Shown: piece after piece, positions 16,249 through 25,197 of the stretch | Layout: the number at the start of each line of letters is the position of its first letter | Position numbering within the stretch: position 1 is the first letter of the stretch | Assembly (NCBI RefSeq): GCF_023715415.1 | Contig: NZ_JAMBOB010000013.1 | Location: forward strand, 1-64,000 | Length of the DNA: 64,000 bases | Direction of reading: 5' to 3' | Source: Neobacillus niacini | GTDB taxonomy: Bacteria; Bacillota; Bacilli; Bacillales; Cytobacillaceae | Notes under the pieces: generated by a model | The model's database searches: none | Seen by the model: only the letters and a program-made list of their open reading frames with translations | Told to the model about the DNA's origin: nothing | Translations under genes and position numbers: made by a program

Positions 16249-17877
16249 ATGACAAAAGGCAACAAAAAGCTTTTCTTGTTAATAGCGATCATTACAATGC
16301 TTGGTTCGCTGCTAGCAGCATGCAGTGGTTCGAAGGAAACATCAAAAGAGGTTCCTAAGAGCAAAGCTGCGGTGGATGAATATAAAGTTGGATCTACATT
16401 TAAAGCAAAAGAACCACTATCATTCTCGTTTCTTTACAGTGATCACCCAAACTACCCTTTGAAAAAAGATTGGCTATTATTTGAAGAAATTAAGAAAAGA
16501 ACAAATGTTACTTTAGAACCAACTATTGTACCTATGAGTGACTATGAGCAAAAAAGAAGCTTGTTAATGAGCTCTGGTAATGCTCCACTTATCATTCCTA
16601 AGACTTATCCAGGTCAAGAATCAGCATTTGTTTCTTCAGGTGTCATTCTTCCTGTAAGTGATTACATTGATTATATGCCACACTTCAAAGACTTTGTTGA
16701 AAAAAATAAATTACAACCAGACTTAGACACTTTAAGACAAGAAGATGGCAAGTACTATGTACTTCCAGGTTTGCATGAAAATATTTGGCCGGATTACTCT
16801 TTTGCTATTCGTACGGATATTTTTGAAAAAAATAACATTGCCATTCCAACAACTTTAGTAGAATTTAAAGATGCACTAAAGAAACTAAAAGAAATCTACC
16901 CAGATATTACTCCTTACTCTGACCGTTGGCAGATGAAAGCTACAATGAATTTCTTAGCAGCAGGATTTGGAACCAAAGCAGGATGGGGTTATAACGGTGT
17001 AACGTTCGATGAGAAGAAGGATGAATTTGTTTATACTGGATCTACGGATGGGTACAAAGATTTGGTTACCTACTTTAGCGAATTAGTAGAAGAAGGTTTA
17101 CTAGATAAAGAGAGTCTTACACAAGATGATCAACAAGCCATTACAAAGTTCGTTACTGGTAAATCATTTGTAATTGGAACAAATGCACAAGAAGTTATCA
17201 GCATGCGTAAAACAATGGACACAAACTTAGGTGCAGATAATTTCAAAATCCAAAAAATCACAGTTCCTGGTGGACCTAAGGGCCAATTAATGGCTGGTTC
17301 AAGATTAGAAAACGGTATGATGATTTCAGCTAAGGCGAAAGAAGATCCAAACTTTGAAGCAATGCTGCAATTTATTGATTGGTTATGGTACAGCCCAGAA
17401 GGTAAGGAATTTACAAAATGGGGTGTTGAAGGCGTAACTTATACGAAGGATGCAAATGGTAAGCGTACACTAACTGAAGATGTGAACTATGTTGGATTAA
17501 ATCCATCTGCTACAAAAGCTCTTAACGTAGATTTCGGATTCTCCGGCGGCGTATTCTCTTACGGTGGACCAACAGAATTAGTTCATTCCATGTTTAGTGA
17601 AGAAGAACTAGCATTCCAAAAGTCTATGGCAGAAGTAAAAAAGCCAGTGAAGGCTGAACCTCCATATCCATTAAGTGCGATTGATCGTGAGCAAGCAACA
17701 CTTTTAAGCACACCATTAAAAGACCTTACAGACCAAAATACATTACAATTTATCTCTGGTACACGCCCAATTTCTGAGTGGAATAAGCATGTGGAAGAGT
17801 TAAAAGCAAAAGGTATGGATAAGTATTTAGATTTAGTAAACAAATCTTACAAAGAATTCAAGAAGAAAAGCAAATAA
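16249..17877 (+). CDS. ABC importer substrate-binding lipoprotein, LplA type
   Basis: A 542-residue extracytoplasmic sugar-binding protein anchored by lipid. The N-terminus is a lipoprotein signal peptide (basic KKLF, hydrophobic core, lipobox LLAAC with C25). The large size and the WP/YSP-type motifs are those of the LplA/aldouronate-binding branch rather than the 430-residue MsmE branch seen at 35869. It captures the oligosaccharide for the two upstream permeases. AGGGAGG precedes ATG 16249. A hairpin just after the gene may protect the mRNA, followed by a terminator. Confidence 0.87.
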   Translation: MTKGNKKLFLLIAIITMLGSLLAACSGSKETSKEVPKSKAAVDEYKVGSTFKAKEPLSFSFLYSDHPNYPLKKDWLLFEEIKKRTNVTLEPTIVPMSDYEQKRSLLMSSGNAPLIIPKTYPGQESAFVSSGVILPVSDYIDYMPHFKDFVEKNKLQPDLDTLRQEDGKYYVLPGLHENIWPDYSFAIRTDIFEKNNIAIPTTLVEFKDALKKLKEIYPDITPYSDRWQMKATMNFLAAGFGTKAGWGYNGVTFDEKKDEFVYTGSTDGYKDLVTYFSELVEEGLLDKESLTQDDQQAITKFVTGKSFVIGTNAQEVISMRKTMDTNLGADNFKIQKITVPGGPKGQLMAGSRLENGMMISAKAKEDPNFEAMLQFIDWLWYSPEGKEFTKWGVEGVTYTKDANGKRTLTEDVNYVGLNPSATKALNVDFGFSGGVFSYGGPTELVHSMFSEEELAFQKSMAEVKKPVKAEPPYPLSAIDREQATLLSTPLKDLTDQNTLQFISGTRPISEWNKHVEELKAKGMDKYLDLVNKSYKEFKKKSK

Positions 17878-17897
17878 AACAATAGAGTAAAAGAATG

Positions 17898-17945
17898 ATG
17901 AGTAACTGCCTGTAATATTACGCAAGTAATTGCAGGCAGCCTCAT
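17898..17945 (+). terminator. hairpin after the binding-protein gene (mRNA stabiliser or weak terminator)
   Basis: Stem CTGCCTG/CAGGCAG extended by ATGAG/CTCAT, but without a T-run; probably a 3' stabilising hairpin. Confidence 0.5.
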
Positions 17946-17976
17946 TTATCGTATGAATTTAAAGATTCTATATTTT

Positions 17977-18022
17977 TGGTTGTGGAGAGAAAGGTGACTT
18001 CTCACGTTCACAGCCATTTTTT
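17977..18022 (+). terminator. terminator of the ABC importer operon
   Basis: Stem TGGTTGTG/CACAGCCA followed by TTTTTT, with a smaller GAGAA/TTCTC stem inside the loop. Confidence 0.75.
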
Positions 18023-18103
18023 ATTATTGCCCATTTTGTGCGACGACAAATCCCTAGAAAGCGAAGCCTATTTACTAAATAATGATGATGGGGAGAATAT
18101 TTT

Positions 18104-18802
18104 ATGAAAAAAAGACAATTTGGAGAAGGACTCTTATTTTCCTTAACAAGTCATATTTACTGGCTAATCATGACAAATATTTATTTCATATTGTGTAATG
18201 TACTATTTCTATTCTTTTTTATGACTTTAGAGCCTAGTTTTTCAAATATTACTATATACTTTTTAGCGCTTATTCCGACAGGACCTTCAATTTCAGCCTT
18301 GTTTTATTCAATTGGAAAATTAATTCGTGAAAAGGATCTTTCTCCATTAAGGGACTTTTTCCATGGATATAAAATAAATTTTATAGATACCATGAAATTT
18401 TGGCTGCCACTGCTAGTAGTGCTCTATATCCTTTTTGTGGATTTGCAATATTTCAATTCAAACGCTACTACGATCAACAATATATTATCAGTACTCTTTT
18501 CAATTGCCATGATATTAATGATCATTTTCGTTATGTATGTATTTCTGATAAATGCGGGTTTTACCTTCAGATTAAAAGATATCTGGAAATTATCCGTGTA
18601 TTATAGCTTTATGAAGTTGAAAATTACTTTTGGCAATATTGGGATTATCATCATTCTTTTATTCTTGTCATCTTTAATTTCTGATTTCTTAATCGTTTTT
18701 ACAGCAAGCCTCGTATGTTATTTATTCATGCTAAATAGTAAAGATGTTGTTGATGATATTAAGATAAAATTTATTGAATCACCACAAGAAACAGTGAGTT
18801 AA
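18104..18802 (+). CDS. DUF624 (YesL/YesV-like) integral membrane protein
   Basis: A 232-residue membrane protein with about five or six hydrophobic segments and no catalytic motif. It has the DUF624 layout: a long first hydrophobic stretch, the PTGPSISALFYSIGKL loop, and a soluble segment around residues 75-95. Such proteins are common beside carbohydrate ABC importers in Bacillales, but their job is unknown. GGGGAG at 18090-18095 supports ATG 18104. It follows the importer terminator and precedes the uxuA operon. Confidence 0.75.
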   Translation: MKKRQFGEGLLFSLTSHIYWLIMTNIYFILCNVLFLFFFMTLEPSFSNITIYFLALIPTGPSISALFYSIGKLIREKDLSPLRDFFHGYKINFIDTMKFWLPLLVVLYILFVDLQYFNSNATTINNILSVLFSIAMILMIIFVMYVFLINAGFTFRLKDIWKLSVYYSFMKLKITFGNIGIIIILLFLSSLISDFLIVFTASLVCYLFMLNSKDVVDDIKIKFIESPQETVS

Positions 18803-18843
18803 AAGCTAATTGAGGTAAAAAGGAAAGTATTTGATTATTAATG

Positions 18844-18870
18844 ACCAATTTGTTGATTCAATAAACCAAC
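18844..18870 (-). promoter_or_regulatory. possible XylR-type operator upstream of uxuA
   Basis: Read on the minus strand: left half GTTGGTTTATT, spacer GAATCA, right half ACAAATTGGT. The 11 bases GTTTATTGAAT are identical to the xylA operator, but the right half diverges. It lies about 40-70 bases before the uxuA start codon. Confidence 0.45.
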
Positions 18871-18911
18871 TTTTTGGTGTGTTATTTAAATTTGAAATGG
18901 GTGTGTGTAGG

Positions 18912-19967
18912 ATGCAAATAGGATTTAGGTGGTATGGAGAAGGAAATGACTCTGTTAGTCTAAAGCAGATCAAACAAATTCCAGGTGTCAAAACAATTGT
19001 CTGGGCCCTTCATGATATGCAGGCCGGGGAAGAATGGCCGATGGAAAAAATCCTTGAAGTTAAGCGGCAAGCTGACCTATATGGATTTAATATCGATGTG
19101 GTTGAAAGTGTAAATGTCCACGAAGACATTAAACTTGGTCTTCCTTCAAGAGATGTATATATAGAAAACTATAAAAAAACAATTAAGAAACTGGCGAAAG
19201 TTGGGGTAAAAGTTATCTGCTATAACTTTATGCCTGTGTTTGACTGGATTAGGACTGATTTATTTAAAGAACATGAAGATGGATCTACTGCCTTGTTTTA
19301 TGAAGCATCAAAGGTAAATGACATTGATCCAATGGAATTAGTCAATAAAATCGGAAATAATCCTGACTATACAATACCAGGCTGGGAGCCAGAGCGCTTA
19401 GAAAATCTTATGAAGCTATTTGAAGAATATAAGGACGTAAATGAAGAGGATTTATTTAATCATTTGCAGTATTTCTTAGAAGCAATTATTCCAGTTTGTG
19501 AAGAGAATGACATCAAAATGGCGATACATCCTGACGATCCACCATGGCCAATTTTCGGATTGCCTCGCATTATTACCAATCAAGAGAACATTAGACGAGT
19601 GCTAAAGCTTGTTGACAATCCTTATAATGGGGTAACGCTTTGTAGTGGTTCTTTAGGTTCCAATCCTAGTAACGATATCGTTTCTATGGTTAGAGAATTT
19701 GCTGATCGAATTCCATTTGCCCATGTTCGTAATGTAAAGGTCTATGAAAATGGTGATTTTATTGAAACCTCTCATCGCGGGCAGGATGGAACCGTTGATA
19801 TCGTTGGTATTATGAAGGCTTATCATGAAAGTGGATTTAATGGATATATTAGACCAGATCATGGAAGACATATTTGGGACGAAAAATGTCGCCCAGGCTA
19901 TGGCTTATACGATCGGGCCCTTGGCATTATGTATCTTTTGGGTATTTGGGATTCATTGGAGAGTTAA
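18912..19967 (+). CDS. uxuA: D-mannonate dehydratase
   Basis: Dehydrates D-mannonate to 2-keto-3-deoxygluconate, between UxuB and KdgK. The 351-residue TIM-barrel enzyme starts with GFRWYGEGNDSVSLKQIKQI, as in other UxuA proteins, and has the metal and substrate motifs AIHPDDPPWPIFGLPRI, TLCSGSLG and RPDHGR. The frame opens at TTG 18831, which has a fair ribosome site, but homology places the start at ATG 18912; the operator-like site lies between. The ribosome site before 18912 is weak. It is followed by aguA after 46 bases and leads the aguA-MATE-xynB-dehydrogenase operon. Confidence 0.9.
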   Translation: MQIGFRWYGEGNDSVSLKQIKQIPGVKTIVWALHDMQAGEEWPMEKILEVKRQADLYGFNIDVVESVNVHEDIKLGLPSRDVYIENYKKTIKKLAKVGVKVICYNFMPVFDWIRTDLFKEHEDGSTALFYEASKVNDIDPMELVNKIGNNPDYTIPGWEPERLENLMKLFEEYKDVNEEDLFNHLQYFLEAIIPVCEENDIKMAIHPDDPPWPIFGLPRIITNQENIRRVLKLVDNPYNGVTLCSGSLGSNPSNDIVSMVREFADRIPFAHVRNVKVYENGDFIETSHRGQDGTVDIVGIMKAYHESGFNGYIRPDHGRHIWDEKCRPGYGLYDRALGIMYLLGIWDSLES

Positions 19968-20013
19968 ATCTAAATACCTGCTTAACACTCAATTACACTA
20001 GGGGGACAGATTA

Positions 20014-22113
20014 ATGGTAAGTTCGATTGAAAATATCTCAAAGAATATTACAGATATCTATAAGGAAGAACATAAAGAAAGTTATGCCGCTTGGCTGCAA
20101 TACAAAAATATAGAGAATAATGAATTAGCAAATGAATATAAGCAATGGTGCAGCAGCCTTAATGTATTAGGAAATTCTTTAGTGATTGAATCTGCTAAGA
20201 AGGAACTATCACTTGGTATTTCTTCGATGTTAGGAATTCAGCCTGAATTAAATTCTGAACCAAAACAGTCAGGTCTTGTGTTAGCCGCTGGTAATTCTAT
20301 TGATAATTTAGTAGATGCCGACTTTGGTCAACTAAATGAGGATGGATATATCATCAAAACTGTTACAACAGATGAAAGTAATAGAATTTTCCTTGTAGGG
20401 AAGACAGAATCAGGGGTCTTATATGCTGCCTTCCATTTATTACGCTTACTGCAGGAAGGGAAGAATTTACAAAAATTAGACATAGTTGAAAACCCTAAAA
20501 ATCAACTACGAATGCTTAACCAATGGGATAACATGGATGGCGGTATTGAAAGAGGCTATGCTGGAAACTCCATTTTCTATAAAGATAATCAATTCTCTGA
20601 TGAGCTTAATAGAATTGAAGATTATGCAAGATTACTTTCTTCGGTTGGAATTAATGGAATTTCGATCAATAACGTTAATGTTCACCAGGTTGAGACAAAT
20701 TTAATTACAAGTGACTTGTTGCCTAAAGTGGCTGAGGTTGCAGGCATTTTTAGGGCATATGGTATTACCACCTTCCTTAGCGTAAACTATGCAAGCACTA
20801 TTCAAATTGGGAATCTATCAACAGCAGACCCACTAGATCCTGAAGTTAAACAATGGTGGAAAGATAAGGCTGAAGAGATTTATAGCTATATTCCTGACTT
20901 CGGTGGATTCCTCGTTAAAGCCGATTCAGAACATCGCCCTGGACCATTTACATATGGCCGAAATCATGCGGAGGGGGCAAACATGCTTGCAGAAGCATTA
21001 CAGCCATTTAACGGAATTGTTCTTTGGAGATGTTTCGTTTATAACTGCTTACAGGATTGGCGTGACCGTTCCACAGATAGAGCAAGGGCTGCGTACGATC
21101 ATTTTAAACCATTAGATGGGCAGTTCCATTCCAATGTAATATTACAAATTAAGAATGGTCCAATGGACTTCCAAGTACGTGAAGGTGTTTCTCCGTTATT
21201 CGGAGCAATGGAAAACACCAATCAAATGTTGGAATTCCAAGTCACCCAAGAATATACAGGACAACAAAGACATCTTTGCTACCTTGTCCCACAATGGAAG
21301 GAAATCCTTGATTTTGATACGTATGCAAAAGGAAAAGGTTCAGAAGTCAAAAAGGTTGTAGATGGCTCACTGTTCCAATACAAGTATAGCGGCATTACAG
21401 CGGTATCAAATATTGGAAATGATTATAATTGGACCGGGCATACACTAGCACAAGCTAATCTTTACGGTTTTGGACGCTTGACATGGAACCCGGATCTTTC
21501 TGCTGAAACCATTACAGATGAGTGGATAGCACAAACCTTCGGACAAGATGAACTGATCAATGAACTGGTTAGCAAAATGTTGTTAGAGTCTTGGAGTATT
21601 TATGAAAAATACACGTCACCTCTTGGTGTTGGCTGGATGGTAAATCCACATCATCATTATGGGCCAAATGTGGATGGCTATGAATATGACGTTTGGGGAA
21701 CATACCACTTTGCAGATTGGAAGGGAATTGGGGTCGACCGGACAGTAAAAACAGGTACGGGCTATTCTTCGCAGTATTTTAAAGAAAATGCTGATATGTA
21801 TGAAAACCTAGAAACCTGTCCAGATGAATTGCTGTTATTTTTCCACCATGTTCCATACACACATACGTTGAAATCAGGTGTCACTGTCATTCAGCATATT
21901 TACAACACTCATTTTGAAGGGGTGGAAGAGGCTCAGGGATTGATTGAAGCTTGGTCACAACTTAAGGATAAGATTGACTCGGAGCGTTATGAAGATGTTC
22001 TAGCTAGATTACAAGAACAAGCCAACCATTCAATGAAATGGCGCGATATTATTAATACCTATTTTAATAGGAAATCAGGAATAAAGGATGAGCAAAACAG
22101 AAAGATCTATTAA
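20014..22113 (+). CDS. aguA: alpha-glucuronidase, GH67
   Basis: Removes (4-O-methyl)glucuronic acid from the non-reducing end of aldouronic acids, by inversion. The 699-residue enzyme has the acid E306 (VKADSEHRPGP) and bases D385 (KNGPMDFQVRE) and E413 (TQEYTGQ); these sit 21 residues later than the E285, D364 and E392 I recall for Geobacillus AguA, so the active site is intact and the extra length is at the N-terminus. No signal peptide: it acts in the cytoplasm on imported fragments. GGGGGACA precedes ATG 20014. It is in the operon uxuA-aguA-MATE-xynB. Confidence 0.95.
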   Translation: MVSSIENISKNITDIYKEEHKESYAAWLQYKNIENNELANEYKQWCSSLNVLGNSLVIESAKKELSLGISSMLGIQPELNSEPKQSGLVLAAGNSIDNLVDADFGQLNEDGYIIKTVTTDESNRIFLVGKTESGVLYAAFHLLRLLQEGKNLQKLDIVENPKNQLRMLNQWDNMDGGIERGYAGNSIFYKDNQFSDELNRIEDYARLLSSVGINGISINNVNVHQVETNLITSDLLPKVAEVAGIFRAYGITTFLSVNYASTIQIGNLSTADPLDPEVKQWWKDKAEEIYSYIPDFGGFLVKADSEHRPGPFTYGRNHAEGANMLAEALQPFNGIVLWRCFVYNCLQDWRDRSTDRARAAYDHFKPLDGQFHSNVILQIKNGPMDFQVREGVSPLFGAMENTNQMLEFQVTQEYTGQQRHLCYLVPQWKEILDFDTYAKGKGSEVKKVVDGSLFQYKYSGITAVSNIGNDYNWTGHTLAQANLYGFGRLTWNPDLSAETITDEWIAQTFGQDELINELVSKMLLESWSIYEKYTSPLGVGWMVNPHHHYGPNVDGYEYDVWGTYHFADWKGIGVDRTVKTGTGYSSQYFKENADMYENLETCPDELLLFFHHVPYTHTLKSGVTVIQHIYNTHFEGVEEAQGLIEAWSQLKDKIDSERYEDVLARLQEQANHSMKWRDIINTYFNRKSGIKDEQNRKIY

Positions 22114-22164
22114 TCAAAAATAGGTTGGTCAGTAAGTCTGTGTTTGATCAATAGGTGGACCTTC

Positions 22165-23535
22165 ATGGGAATATCCAATAATAAACTTTCTCTTAACTTA
22201 AATTTATTTACTATTACATGGCCAATCTTTATAGAATTATTTTTACAAATTATTATGGGCAGCACGGATACGGTCATGCTGTCCCATATTTCGGATGATG
22301 CTGTGGCAGCGGTTGGGGTTGCCAACCAGTTGATTTTCTTTACCATTCTAATATTTAACTTTGTGGCGACAGGTACTGCTGTTGTCCTTTCACAGTATTT
22401 AGGGGCTCGTTTAAAGGCTGAGGCCAAAAAGGTAACTGCTATTTCCATTACTCTTAATCTATTTCTAGGTTTATTGATTAGTATCATAATGGTTATATTT
22501 AAAGAACCATTTTTAAAGATTTTTAGCCTTCCAGAGCACATCGGAGTCTTAGGAGAACAGTACCTGGTGATTGTTGGAGGAACCCTCTTTATTCAGGCCC
22601 TGCTGCAAACTGTTTCTTCTATTTTAAGAGTTTATGGTTTTTCAAGAGATGCGATGTTTGTTTCAATCTTTATGAATGTCGTTCATCTAATTGGAAATAG
22701 TATCTTTATTTATGGATTATTAGGAGCTCCTGAGCTTGGTGTGCAGGGTGCTGCGATTTCAACTGCAATCAGTAGATTATTAGCAATGATTGTGATATTC
22801 AGGCTGATGTATGTACGTATCGGATTGAACCTTCAAATGAAAGATTACTTTAGCCTTGAAATTCCTTATATCAAAAGGATTTTTAAGATTGGTCTTCCAG
22901 CAGCTGGCGAACAGGTCTGCTACAATACAAGCCAGTTAGCCATAACGGCTATTATTGCGATTCTAGGTGCTTCTTCCCTAACAACTCGTGTCTATACGCA
23001 AAACCTCATGTCATATATTATGCTATTTGGTCTTGCAATGGGGCAGGGAACACAGATTTTAATTGGCCATATGGTTGGGGCAGGAAATTTCGATGGTGCG
23101 TATCGTCAGTTATTAAAGAGCTTAAAATACAGTTTTGCTATCACGATTGTCATGGCTGTCGTTATCGCGATCATTAGGGAACCCATGTTAGGAATTTTTA
23201 CAGATGATAACGAAATCATCAGCATGGGCAGTACATTACTATTATTGTGTTTACTTCTTGAGCCTGGCAGGACTTTTAATTTAGTTGTAATCAGTTCATT
23301 ACGGGCCACAGGTGATGCTACGATTTCAGTCATAGTCGGAGTCGTTTCTATGTGGGGGATTTGTGTCCCGCTTGCCTATTTTTTAGGTATTCATCAGGGG
23401 CTTGGTCTTCCTGGTATTTGGATTGCGTTTATTATCGATGAGTGGTTTAGAGGAATTACGATGTATTTTAGATGGAAGAGTCGTGTTTGGGAGAAGAAAG
23501 TTTTGGTTCATCATAAATCTTCTGCTTCTATTTAG
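22165..23535 (+). CDS. MATE family efflux transporter
   Basis: A 456-residue membrane protein with about 12 hydrophobic segments and MATE features (GSTDTVMLSHISDDAVAAVGVANQ in the first helices; NTSQLAITAI in the second half). MATE proteins export drugs or metabolites in exchange for sodium or protons. TTG 22144 is in frame, but ATG 22165 follows AGGTGGA with a 5-base spacer. It is embedded between aguA and xynB, an unusual place that suggests it exports a product of xylan breakdown; this is inference. Confidence 0.87.
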   Translation: MGISNNKLSLNLNLFTITWPIFIELFLQIIMGSTDTVMLSHISDDAVAAVGVANQLIFFTILIFNFVATGTAVVLSQYLGARLKAEAKKVTAISITLNLFLGLLISIIMVIFKEPFLKIFSLPEHIGVLGEQYLVIVGGTLFIQALLQTVSSILRVYGFSRDAMFVSIFMNVVHLIGNSIFIYGLLGAPELGVQGAAISTAISRLLAMIVIFRLMYVRIGLNLQMKDYFSLEIPYIKRIFKIGLPAAGEQVCYNTSQLAITAIIAILGASSLTTRVYTQNLMSYIMLFGLAMGQGTQILIGHMVGAGNFDGAYRQLLKSLKYSFAITIVMAVVIAIIREPMLGIFTDDNEIISMGSTLLLLCLLLEPGRTFNLVVISSLRATGDATISVIVGVVSMWGICVPLAYFLGIHQGLGLPGIWIAFIIDEWFRGITMYFRWKSRVWEKKVLVHHKSSASI

Positions 23536-23573
23536 CCGTATAAGACTAAGAAAAAGGATAAGGAGGAGTTACT

Positions 23574-25178
23574 TTGTCAATGATTGTTAATCCAATATTA
23601 CCTGGGTTTAACCCTGATCCTTCTATAATCAGAGTTGGTGATGACTTTTATATTGCAACATCTACCTTTGAATGGTTTCCCGGGGTTCAAATCCACCATT
23701 CTAGAGATTTAAAGAATTGGAAGTTACTAGGTCATCCATTAACACGGGAGAGCCAGCTTGATATGATTGGGAACCCTGATTCAGGCGGGATTTGGGCTCC
23801 ATGCTTAAGCTATCATGAAGGAATCTATTATTTGATTTTTACAGATGTTAAAAGTCATATCGGCCCGTTTAAGGATACTCATAATTACCTTGTAACAGCT
23901 CAGAACATAACGGGCCCTTGGTCAGACCCCATTTATTTAAACAGCAGCGGTTTTGATCCATCACTATTCCATGATGACGATGGTAGAAAATGGTTAGTTA
24001 ATATGGTGTGGGATCATCGAAAAAATAAAAATTCGTTTGGTGGTATTTTGCTTCAGGAGTACTCTACAGAAGAAAAAAAATTAATAGGACCGATTCATAA
24101 TATTTTCAGAGGTACCAACCTTGGTTTAACGGAAGCACCGCATATTTACAAAAATCATGACTTCTATTATTTAATGACTGCTGAAGGTGGAACAAGATAT
24201 GAACATGCTGTAACTGTTGCGCGCTCAAAGACCATTTTTGGTCCTTATGAGGTAGACCCGATTGGTCCGATTCTTACTTCATCTGGAAAACCTGAACTAG
24301 AGCTTCAAAAGGCAGGACATGCAAGTATTGTACATACACAGAACAATGAACTTTATTTAGCTCATTTAACAGGACGCCCGTTAAAACCTTCAATGAATTG
24401 TAATCTCGGCAGAGAAACAGCTATTCAAAAAGCAACTTGGACGGAAGATGGCTGGCTAAGGCTTTCCGATGGTGATACAAGTCCGCATCTTTTGGTAGAG
24501 GGACCAGAATTACCAGAATATCCATTTGAGCCAGAACCTGAAACCGAGCACTTTGAGCATGAAAATATAAGTATTCATTTCAATACCCTTCGTGAACCGC
24601 TTAGTGAGGAGTGGGGGACGACTAAGGAGAGGCCTGGTTTTCTTAGATTAAAAGGCAGAGAGTCGCTTAGTTCTAACCATAGGCAAAGTTTAGTTGCACG
24701 CAGGCAGCAGGCTTTTTCAATCATTGCTGAAACGGTAGTGGAATTTGAGCCAGAAACCTATCAGCACTTAGCTGGTTTAATTTATTATTACAATACTAAA
24801 AATTTCTATTATCTCCGGATCAGTCACGATGAGGAGCAGGGCAAATCCTTAGGTATCATGTCTAGTGACCGTGGTTTATACAATGAGCCATTAGAAACCC
24901 CAGTGTCAATCGAAGGCTGGGAGCGAGTATATTTAAGAGCAGACATCCAATATGCAAACCTGCAATTCTATTTTTCAAAAGATGGAGAGACTTGGACTGC
25001 CATCGGCCCTGCATTAGATGCCAGCAAAATTTCTGATGATAATGTGGAACTAAAAGCAGACGGCATTTTACTTGACCAAGGTTTTACAGGTGCATTTGTT
25101 GGCGTATGTACGCAGGATCTTAGCGGTCAGGGAAAATACGCAGATTTCGATTACTTTACTTATCGTGAGCGTGAATAA
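23574..25178 (+). CDS. xynB: beta-xylosidase, GH43 (XynB type)
   Basis: Releases xylose from the non-reducing end of xylobiose and longer xylo-oligosaccharides. The 534-residue protein has an N-terminal five-bladed propeller and a C-terminal beta-sandwich (residues about 325-534). The catalytic residues D15 (NPDPSI), D128 (GFDPSLF) and E187 (LTEAPH) fall at the positions I recall for Geobacillus XynB3. AGGAGG at 23561-23566 sits 7 bases from TTG 23574, which is preferred over ATG 23580. It is intracellular, with no signal peptide, and shares the aguA operon. Confidence 0.94.
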   Translation: MSMIVNPILPGFNPDPSIIRVGDDFYIATSTFEWFPGVQIHHSRDLKNWKLLGHPLTRESQLDMIGNPDSGGIWAPCLSYHEGIYYLIFTDVKSHIGPFKDTHNYLVTAQNITGPWSDPIYLNSSGFDPSLFHDDDGRKWLVNMVWDHRKNKNSFGGILLQEYSTEEKKLIGPIHNIFRGTNLGLTEAPHIYKNHDFYYLMTAEGGTRYEHAVTVARSKTIFGPYEVDPIGPILTSSGKPELELQKAGHASIVHTQNNELYLAHLTGRPLKPSMNCNLGRETAIQKATWTEDGWLRLSDGDTSPHLLVEGPELPEYPFEPEPETEHFEHENISIHFNTLREPLSEEWGTTKERPGFLRLKGRESLSSNHRQSLVARRQQAFSIIAETVVEFEPETYQHLAGLIYYYNTKNFYYLRISHDEEQGKSLGIMSSDRGLYNEPLETPVSIEGWERVYLRADIQYANLQFYFSKDGETWTAIGPALDASKISDDNVELKADGILLDQGFTGAFVGVCTQDLSGQGKYADFDYFTYRERE

Positions 25179-25197
25179 ATAGAAAGAAGGATGATTG

